Of a stretch of DNA of 6,341 nt, positions 1 through 4,995 are shown piece by piece. Numbering within the stretch: position 1 is the stretch's first letter; each line of letters opens with the position of its first letter. The notes under the pieces are model-generated. The model worked only from the letters and a program-made list of their open reading frames with translations. It was not told the DNA's origin and searched no databases. Origin of the DNA: JAICKN01 sp036491415 (GTDB lineage: Bacteria > Acidobacteriota > Terriglobia > Terriglobales > Acidobacteriaceae); contig DASXCC010000143.1 in assembly GCA_036491415.1 (NCBI GenBank), positions 1-6,341 on the forward strand, read 5' to 3'. The translations under genes were made by a program, and so were the position numbers.

Positions 1-903
1 GCTGCGTCCGATAACTTCTTCATCGGTCGCCATCCACTTCACACCCAGCTTTTGCGCGATGGATATAACTTCCTCAGAAACGCTTCCTTCCGAAGGCCAC
101 ACTCCGACCGGACGAATCCCAAAAACTTTTTCATGCAGATCGAGTCCGCGCAAAAGTTGTTCGCTCGCGTCTTCCGGCCTGCGAAAGCGGTTATGCGGCA
201 GGGGCAGGCCCGGCGAAGAAACTGCTCCGGCGTTCGTGTCGCAAACCAACGGAAGGATCGGATGGTAAAAAGGCGAAGTAGAAATTTCAATTCCGCCACG
301 CTTAGCGGCCGCGGCGTGGGCGGGAAGGACCGTCCCCAACAGGGTCCGTTCCCGCTCGACTATGAAGCTCTGATCTTCGCGGGAAAATCCACGTCCCTTC
401 TGCACCAGCTTCGCGATTTCCGGCTCCTGCAAAAAGAATTCATCAAACCACGCGAGCTGCGAAAGCACCTGAAGATCCGTAAAATCCTGTGTCTGAAAAT
501 ACCGTTCGGCTTTTTCCGGAGCATCCCCGGCTCCCTGCACCCGCTCCCACAATTCCCGGTACCGCGGATAGCGTCCGATCAAATGCACAACGTTCGCCTG
601 AAATAAATAGCGCAGCGCAAATCGCCGCTCCGCTGTGGTCAATTCCTGCGCCGGCTTGGCCGCAACCTGCAAAAATGGGTCTTGCGCATTCCCAGCAACA
701 TAATCCTGGAGCTGGGTAATCAGCGAGGGGACGAGATTGAATGTCTCGTGAACGTTTGGAAATTCATCGAGCACCTTGACCATGCCGTAATAATCTTTGA
801 GTCCGTGCATACGGACCCACGGCAGGCGGTATTCGTCTGTGACCAGATCTTTGTAGAAAGGCTGGTGCTGGTGCCACAGAACTACGACGCGGATGACAGG
901 CAT
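1..903 (-). CDS. Glycoside hydrolase family 57 alpha-glucan enzyme, N-terminal part (runs off left edge)
   Basis: Reading the minus strand from ATG at 903 gives 301 uninterrupted codons to position 1, so the gene is cut by the window edge. Three conserved GH57 regions are visible. Region 1 is WHQHQPFY at residues 10-17. Region 2 is a stretch from E206 to HPILP (214-218). Region 3 is GVWPSEG at 267-273, where E272 is in the position of the catalytic nucleophile. It is followed by a KWMATDEEV stretch. The acid/base Asp (region 4) would lie off the window. GH57 enzymes are retaining enzymes that cleave or transfer alpha-1,4/1,6-glucan chains. The pattern resembles the amylopullulanase/alpha-amylase-like subgroup, but the exact reaction (amylase, pullulanase, glucanotransferase, branching) cannot be decided from this part. 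There is no signal peptide, so it is probably cytoplasmic and acts on storage glucan. An in-frame stop at 916-918 leaves ATG 903 as the only standard start; no clear Shine-Dalgarno precedes it. Confidence 0.9.
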   Translation of the reverse strand, partial: MPVIRVVVLWHQHQPFYKDLVTDEYRLPWVRMHGLKDYYGMVKVLDEFPNVHETFNLVPSLITQLQDYVAGNAQDPFLQVAAKPAQELTTAERRFALRYLFQANVVHLIGRYPRYRELWERVQGAGDAPEKAERYFQTQDFTDLQVLSQLAWFDEFFLQEPEIAKLVQKGRGFSREDQSFIVERERTLLGTVLPAHAAAAKRGGIEISTSPFYHPILPLVCDTNAGAVSSPGLPLPHNRFRRPEDASEQLLRGLDLHEKVFGIRPVGVWPSEGSVSEEVISIAQKLGVKWMATDEEVIGRS

Positions 904-980
904 GGCTGGAAAAATTCAGTCTAGCATGCGATGTGGATGAATTCCGAAAGAGGTCGGTGATTTAATTCTATGTGTAAGAT

Positions 981-1247
981 TCACAAAATAGATGAGAGTA
1001 CATTCGGTGTGGATCGAGGAAAATTCTTGGACTGGCGAAATCCTGTAAGGATAGTCACCGCCAACACGGAAATTGCTTCCGCCAATTTCACCTGTTCGTT
1101 ATTTGCAATCTGCAGGATTGCCACCACAGTTTGCAAAGCGATAGCAAAAATAAAAAACACCAGTAACATCCGACCGGCTACGAGCCAGGGTTTGCTGGTG
1201 CGCCGGAAAATCGCGTAACAGCAAATGATGATCAGTCCTAAGGGCAT
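981..1247 (-). CDS. Hypothetical small membrane protein
   Basis: This 88-residue reading frame is not recognised as a known family. It has a short hydrophobic stretch at residues 2-14, a basic loop (FRRTSKPW, 14-21), a strong membrane segment at about 27-46, and a second at about 54-69. A polar Ser/Asn/Pro-rich tail follows. The basic loop between hydrophobic segments is typical of a genuine inner-membrane protein and less so of a chance frame. Against it, no good ribosome binding site precedes ATG 1247. An in-frame stop lies five codons upstream (1263-1265), so the first membrane segment looks clipped. ATG at residue 27 is another possible start. It lies on the same strand as the GH57 gene, 77 bp upstream of it. 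It could be a real small gene, a decayed remnant of a longer membrane protein, or a spurious frame. Confidence 0.4.
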   Translation of the reverse strand: MPLGLIIICCYAIFRRTSKPWLVAGRMLLVFFIFAIALQTVVAILQIANNEQVKLAEAISVLAVTILTGFRQSKNFPRSTPNVLSSIL

Positions 1248-1326
1248 TGGGGCGAAAATATATCACAACGTTGTCGTCATTTTTTAGGGAACTTCACCGT
1301 ATAAATCACGTATTTATTAACATAGC

Positions 1327-1339
1327 GGCCATAATGGCC
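1327..1339. promoter_or_regulatory. Perfect 13-bp dyad in the leader of the superinfection-immunity gene
   Basis: GGCCAT-A-ATGGCC has perfect 6-bp arms around a single base, ending one base before the ribosome binding site at 1341. The arms are too close together for an RNA hairpin with a normal loop, so a dimeric DNA-binding protein site is the likelier reading. A TATAAA box at 1300-1305 lies upstream and could be a -10 element, but no matching -35 was found. The regulatory role is inferred only from symmetry and position. Confidence 0.3.
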
Positions 1340-1340
1340 C

Positions 1341-1348
1341 AAAGGAGG
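1341..1348 (+). promoter_or_regulatory. Strong Shine-Dalgarno sequence
   Basis: AAAGGAGG is a near-perfect complement to the 16S rRNA tail and ends 7 bases before ATG 1356. It is by far the strongest ribosome binding site in the window. It fixes the start of the small membrane protein at 1356 and rules out the internal ATGs at codons 21 and 24. Confidence 0.85.
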
Positions 1349-1355
1349 CAACCAC

Positions 1356-1574
1356 ATGCATGCTCTCGGTTTCTTCTTCCCCTTTTTCCCTCCGTTCTTT
1401 GGGTTTGGATTCCTCATGTATTTTATGCCGGCGATCATCGCGCTGGCCCGCAATAAGCGCGACACGCTCTCGATCTTTTTGCTGAACCTCTTTCTTGGAT
1501 GGTCAGTAATTGGATGGATTATCGCTCTCGTGTGGGCGTTGAAAGCAGATGTGCCTTACGTCGTCGTGCGATGA
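1356..1574 (+). CDS. Superinfection immunity family protein (T4 Imm-like), small membrane protein
   Basis: This 72-residue protein has two membrane segments, at about residues 6-30 and 38-62, joined by a short basic loop (ARNKRD). The second segment carries the LNLFLGWSVIGWIIALVWAL pattern characteristic of the superinfection-immunity family (phage T4 Imm-like; Pfam Imm_superinfect, named from memory). The family is named after T4 Imm, which blocks DNA entry by a second phage at the inner membrane. Chromosomal homologues are common in bacteria and mostly untested, so an anti-phage role here is only inferred. The N-terminus is unusual: 9 of residues 6-19 are phenylalanine, interrupted by prolines. 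It stands alone, with the small membrane frame divergent on its left and the propeller lipoprotein convergent on its right. The 87 bp to the next gene's stop hold only weak 4-bp stems and no clear terminator. Confidence 0.8.
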   Translation: MHALGFFFPFFPPFFGFGFLMYFMPAIIALARNKRDTLSIFLLNLFLGWSVIGWIIALVWALKADVPYVVVR

Positions 1575-1661
1575 AAATGGCACTCGCTGCGGGAGTATTG
1601 ATTACGAGGATTTAATAGATACGAAGCAGCCATTTCTGCCCCGCAAACTTTTCCAATCAGT

Positions 1662-2864
1662 TTAATGGGTCAAGACAATCGACACAGGGTCTTGTCCTGT
1701 CCCGGCCTTGCCAACGTTGCCCAAAGTGCCATTGCTGCTGTTGATGCTGTAAATCGTAATTGAATTGTCATTCTGATTTGCAACATATGCGAAACTGCCC
1801 GATGCATTCACAGCGATAGGAAACGGTCCAGCTCCCGTTGCAATTGTGGCGGGAGAATTGGGAGTTAAAGTTCCGGTGGTCGAATCAATCGTAAACATAG
1901 AAACGGTATTATCGATTCGATTCACCACGTATGCGAACTTACTCGAAGGATCGACGGCGACTCCGACGGGTTGATTTCCCGCAGGCACGCTGATCGCCGG
2001 ATTTTGCGTCAGGGTTCCTGTTGCCGGGTCAATCGTGTACATCCAAACCGCGCCTTCGTCATCATCGGGCACATAGGCAAATTTCCCGGAAAGATCGATC
2101 GTGATCCCAAATGGATCCGGGCCTGCCAGCACGCCAGCAGGATTCGCCGGCGTTAACACTCCGGTGCTCGGATTAATAGCAAATATCGAAATTGATCCAT
2201 TGTCTTGGTCCGACACATACAGGAAATTTCCCGAAGGAGCTACAGCCGCGAAATTGGGGCTCGAGTCCGATCCTCTTGATGGGAAAACGGGCGGCACTGA
2301 AATTTCGGCAGGCGTGGCCGCTGACAATAGTCCGCTACTTGCATTGATAGTGAACATTGAAACCGTATTGTCATCGCTATTGGCGGTGTAGATGAATTTG
2401 CCAGAAGGGTCGACCGCGATTCCTTGCGGGAAAAATCCAGTTGGAACCATGGCAGGCGTCATCGGAGTTAGTACGCCGGTAGTGGAATTGATGGCAAACA
2501 TTGAAATTGTGGCATCGTCGGTTGCATTTGACACCAGATTCGCAACATAGAGGAACTTCCCACTAGGATCCAAGACCATGCTTTCCGAATTGATTCCGGT
2601 GTCCACTCCAACTGGAACGGAGCTGGGTGATGTCAGAGTCAGACCTCCCGTACAGGAATTGACGGTGTACATCGAAATCGTGGCGTCGGTGTAGTTCAGA
2701 ACGTAAGCAAATGTTGGTTGAGACGCAACCACGCATGACGGTTGAGATGGAGAAGAGCCGAAAAGCGAATTGTTTCCAAAAATGGAACCGAACTGGCAGC
2801 TAGAGCTCACTAAAACCAATAGGCCTAAAGCAGCAACCCGCAAATAAATAGCTCGCATATACAT
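1662..2864 (-). CDS. YVTN/lactonase-like seven-bladed beta-propeller, putative lipoprotein
   Basis: This 400-residue protein starts with an export signal: a basic start (R4, R9), a hydrophobic core at about 10-19, then SSSC with Cys23 as the likely lipidated residue. The lipobox is imperfect, with Ser instead of Leu/Val at -3, so it could instead be secreted. A Ser/Asn-rich linker follows to about residue 48. The rest is seven repeats of about 48-57 residues, each starting with F-x-Y-V/T and continuing with a (V/I)SMFTIN-type strand, TG-x-L-T-P, and a DPSGKF turn. This matches YVTN/6-phosphogluconolactonase-type propellers. Such proteins are exported in many bacteria and mostly of unknown function; I see no catalytic signature, so a binding or surface role is as likely as lactonase activity. 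ATG 2864 and ATG 2858 are both possible starts. An AAGAAG motif at 2869-2874 is 4 bases from the first and 10 from the second. Confidence 0.85.
   Translation of the reverse strand: MYMRAIYLRVAALGLLVLVSSSCQFGSIFGNNSLFGSSPSQPSCVVASQPTFAYVLNYTDATISMYTVNSCTGGLTLTSPSSVPVGVDTGINSESMVLDPSGKFLYVANLVSNATDDATISMFAINSTTGVLTPMTPAMVPTGFFPQGIAVDPSGKFIYTANSDDNTVSMFTINASSGLLSAATPAEISVPPVFPSRGSDSSPNFAAVAPSGNFLYVSDQDNGSISIFAINPSTGVLTPANPAGVLAGPDPFGITIDLSGKFAYVPDDDEGAVWMYTIDPATGTLTQNPAISVPAGNQPVGVAVDPSSKFAYVVNRIDNTVSMFTIDSTTGTLTPNSPATIATGAGPFPIAVNASGSFAYVANQNDNSITIYSINSSNGTLGNVGKAGTGQDPVSIVLTH
1716..2711 (-). repeat. Seven protein-level beta-propeller repeats
   Basis: Repeat starts (F-x-Y-V/T) fall at residues 52, 104, 157, 214, 262, 310 and 358 of the lipoprotein. 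Spacings are 52, 53, 57, 48, 48 and 48 residues. The last three intervals are uniform, while the first three carry insertions (for example an extra loop at about 193-203). Seven units agree with a closed seven-bladed propeller. The repeats are diverged in DNA and are not a recent tandem duplication. Confidence 0.8.
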
Positions 2865-3029
2865 CTCACTTCTTTTAATTAAGAGCCGGCATTGTTACCG
2901 GATTCTACCCCTAATGGTTATAGGGCCAACAAAAAACCAGCGTTATTGCAAATTTTTACCCTTCAGACCTCGGTACAGCCTATCCTCCGCAAAACCCATC
3001 TCATCCGGTACACTTATGAGCGTTCCCGA
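2865..3029. promoter_or_regulatory. Divergent intergenic region between the lipoprotein gene and glgB
   Basis: These 165 bp separate two divergent starts and must hold both promoters if each gene has its own. I could not assign a convincing -35/-10 pair to either. TTGTTA at 2892-2897 and TTATAG at 2918-2923 are the best pair for glgB, but their 20-base spacing is too long. A dyad at 2909-2925 is listed separately. Confidence 0.4.
2909..2925. promoter_or_regulatory. 17-bp imperfect-centre dyad, possible operator
   Basis: CCCTA and TAGGG arms, perfectly complementary, flank a 7-base centre. The size and its place in a divergent promoter region suit a dimeric regulator, but 5-bp arms can arise by chance, so this is tentative. 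Confidence 0.2.
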
Positions 3030-4952
3030 ATGACACAGACGACAAATCCTGTTCGCCAAGATATGAGTCTTCTCACTTCCGACGACCTTCATCTTTTCAA
3101 CGAAGGCAGCCATTACCGGTTATACGAGAAGATGGGCGCTCACGTGGTGAATGCAAACGGTGAATCAGGGGTTTGTTTCAGCGTATGGGCCCCAAATGCC
3201 CGGCACGTTTCTGTGATCGGCGACTTCAACGGTTGGGATCCCCGCGCTCATCCAATGCAGGCGAAAGAAAGCTCCGGCATCTGGGAAGGATTTGTGCCAG
3301 GAATTGGCAAAGGCGCGGTTTACAAATATCACATTGTTTCGCATCAAGGCGGATACAAAGTCGACAAGGCTGATCCCATCGGCTTGCTTCATGAAATGCC
3401 GCCGAAGACTGCCTCAGTCGTTTGGGACTTGGATTACCAGTGGGCCGACCAAGGCTGGATGCAACAACGCGCGCAAAAGAATTCTCTACAAGCGCCGGTT
3501 TCCATTTATGAAGTCCATCTTGGTTCGTGGATGCGCGTGCCGGATGACAATGCCCGTTCCCTGAGCTATCGCGAGATGGCAATTAAGCTCGCTGAATACG
3601 TGCGGAAGATGAACTTCACCCACGTCGAACTGTTGCCAATCATGGAGCATCCGTTCTATGCATCGTGGGGATATCAAACCACCGGATACTTTGCACCGAC
3701 TTCGCGGTATGGAACTCCGCAGGATTTCATGTACCTGGTGGACTACCTGCACCAGCAAGGCATTGGCGTGATTCTTGACTGGGTGCCTTCGCACTTCCCT
3801 TCCGACGTTCACGGTCTCGCATATTTTGACGGAACGCATTTGTACGAGCATGCGGATGTTCGCAAAGGATTTCATCCCGACTGGAAAACCTACATTTTCA
3901 ACTACGGGCGCAATGAAGTACGCAGCTTCTTGCTTTCCAGCGCCATGTTCTGGCTGGATAAATATCACATCGACGGATTGCGGGTGGATGCGGTCGCTTC
4001 CATGTTGTATCTCGACTATTCGCGCAAGGAAGGCGAATGGATTCCCAATCAATTTGGCGGGCGCGAAAATTTAGAAGCCATTGAATTTCTGCACCGCATG
4101 AATCAGGAAGCTTACAAAGAGCACTCGGACATTCAGACGATCGCTGAAGAATCGACTGCGTGGCCGGGAGTTTCGCGACCCATCTATTTGGGCGGCCTCG
4201 GGTTTGGCATGAAATGGGACATGGGATGGATGCACGATACGCTCAAATATTTCAGCCAGAACCCCATCCATCGTAAATATCATCACAACTATCTGACATT
4301 CCGATCGCTATATGGATTCAGCGAAAATTTTGTGCTGCCTCTGTCACACGATGAAGTTGTGCACGGCAAAGGGTCGCTGATCGGAAAAATGCCCGGCGAT
4401 GAATGGCAGAAGTTCGCCAACTTGCGGTTGCTGTTTGGATATATGTACGCGCAAGCCGGGAAGAAATTGCTTTTCATGGGCGGAGAGTTTGGTCAGGTGC
4501 GCGAATGGAACCACGACTCAAGCCTGGAATGGCACGTTCTGCAATATCCGGTCCATGCCGGCATGCAGAAGTGGGTCGCCGATTTGAATCGTGTCTACCG
4601 GGAACAGCGCGCGCTGCATGAACTCGACACGGATTCCACGGGATTTGAATGGGTCGACGCCAACGACAACATGACCAGCGTTCTTTCTTTTATACGCAGG
4701 GGAAAATCTGCGCATGATGTCGTGCTGGTTGTTTTAAACATGACGCCGGTTCCGCGCATGCAATATCGCCTGGGCGTTCCCAGTGCCGGAGTATGGCATG
4801 AGTTACTCAATAGCGACGGTCATGAATATGCGGGAAGTGGCGTGGGGAATTTTGGCGGCGTAGAGGCCGAAGCGATCCCGATGCACGGCAGTCCTTATTC
4901 CGTGAAGCTTACTCTCCCGCCACTTGGCGCACTATTTTTGAAACCCGCATAG
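3030..4952 (+). CDS. glgB: 1,4-alpha-glucan branching enzyme, GH13
   Basis: GlgB cuts an alpha-1,4-glucan chain and re-attaches the piece through an alpha-1,6 bond, making the branches of glycogen in the cytoplasm. The 640-residue product has an N-terminal CBM48-type domain (about 35-115, with FSVWAPNA at 50-57 and GDFNGW just after). A GH13 (beta/alpha)8 barrel and a C-terminal beta domain (about 545-640) follow. All active-site motifs are present: DWVPSHF at 250-256, DGLRVDAV with nucleophile D320, AEEST with acid/base E373, and SHDE with H440, D441 and the transition-state E442. At 640 residues it lacks the extra N-terminal domain of the 728-residue E. coli enzyme, as in the shorter GlgB group. 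The frame stays open upstream to a TTG at 2892, but that extension looks non-coding. ATG 3030 puts about a dozen residues before the conserved LLTSDDLHLFNEG block, which suits the family; ATG 3063 is the other candidate. Neither has a strong Shine-Dalgarno. Confidence 0.95.
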   Translation: MTQTTNPVRQDMSLLTSDDLHLFNEGSHYRLYEKMGAHVVNANGESGVCFSVWAPNARHVSVIGDFNGWDPRAHPMQAKESSGIWEGFVPGIGKGAVYKYHIVSHQGGYKVDKADPIGLLHEMPPKTASVVWDLDYQWADQGWMQQRAQKNSLQAPVSIYEVHLGSWMRVPDDNARSLSYREMAIKLAEYVRKMNFTHVELLPIMEHPFYASWGYQTTGYFAPTSRYGTPQDFMYLVDYLHQQGIGVILDWVPSHFPSDVHGLAYFDGTHLYEHADVRKGFHPDWKTYIFNYGRNEVRSFLLSSAMFWLDKYHIDGLRVDAVASMLYLDYSRKEGEWIPNQFGGRENLEAIEFLHRMNQEAYKEHSDIQTIAEESTAWPGVSRPIYLGGLGFGMKWDMGWMHDTLKYFSQNPIHRKYHHNYLTFRSLYGFSENFVLPLSHDEVVHGKGSLIGKMPGDEWQKFANLRLLFGYMYAQAGKKLLFMGGEFGQVREWNHDSSLEWHVLQYPVHAGMQKWVADLNRVYREQRALHELDTDSTGFEWVDANDNMTSVLSFIRRGKSAHDVVLVVLNMTPVPRMQYRLGVPSAGVWHELLNSDGHEYAGSGVGNFGGVEAEAIPMHGSPYSVKLTLPPLGALFLKPA

Positions 4953-4995
4953 AGTCTCGACTACAAGCAGTGCTATTCTGCCTTTTAGTCTCCTT

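Noticed and set aside
52..606. A 184-codon open frame on the plus strand
   Set aside because: It lies wholly opposite the GH57 gene, whose conserved motifs are unmistakable. The plus-strand translation is low-complexity, rich in Arg and Pro, with no recognisable domain.
970..1218. An 82-codon plus-strand frame overlapping the small membrane protein
   Set aside because: It has no ribosome binding site, no hydrophobic or domain pattern and ordinary random-like composition. The opposite strand has the better coding look.
1575..1661. A terminator between the two convergent genes
   Set aside because: Only weak 4-bp stems (for example GCAG/CTGC around 1626-1639, or ACTC/GAGT around 1582-1596) were found, with no T-run after them.
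2892..3029. N-terminal extension of GlgB by 46 residues from a TTG codon
   Set aside because: The added residues look non-coding, there is no adequate ribosome binding site, the extension would run over the dyad and presumed promoter region, and it has no counterpart in GlgB proteins.
3486..4052. A 188-codon minus-strand open frame inside glgB
   Set aside because: It is antisense to the catalytic barrel of glgB and is explained as a shadow of that strongly coding sequence.
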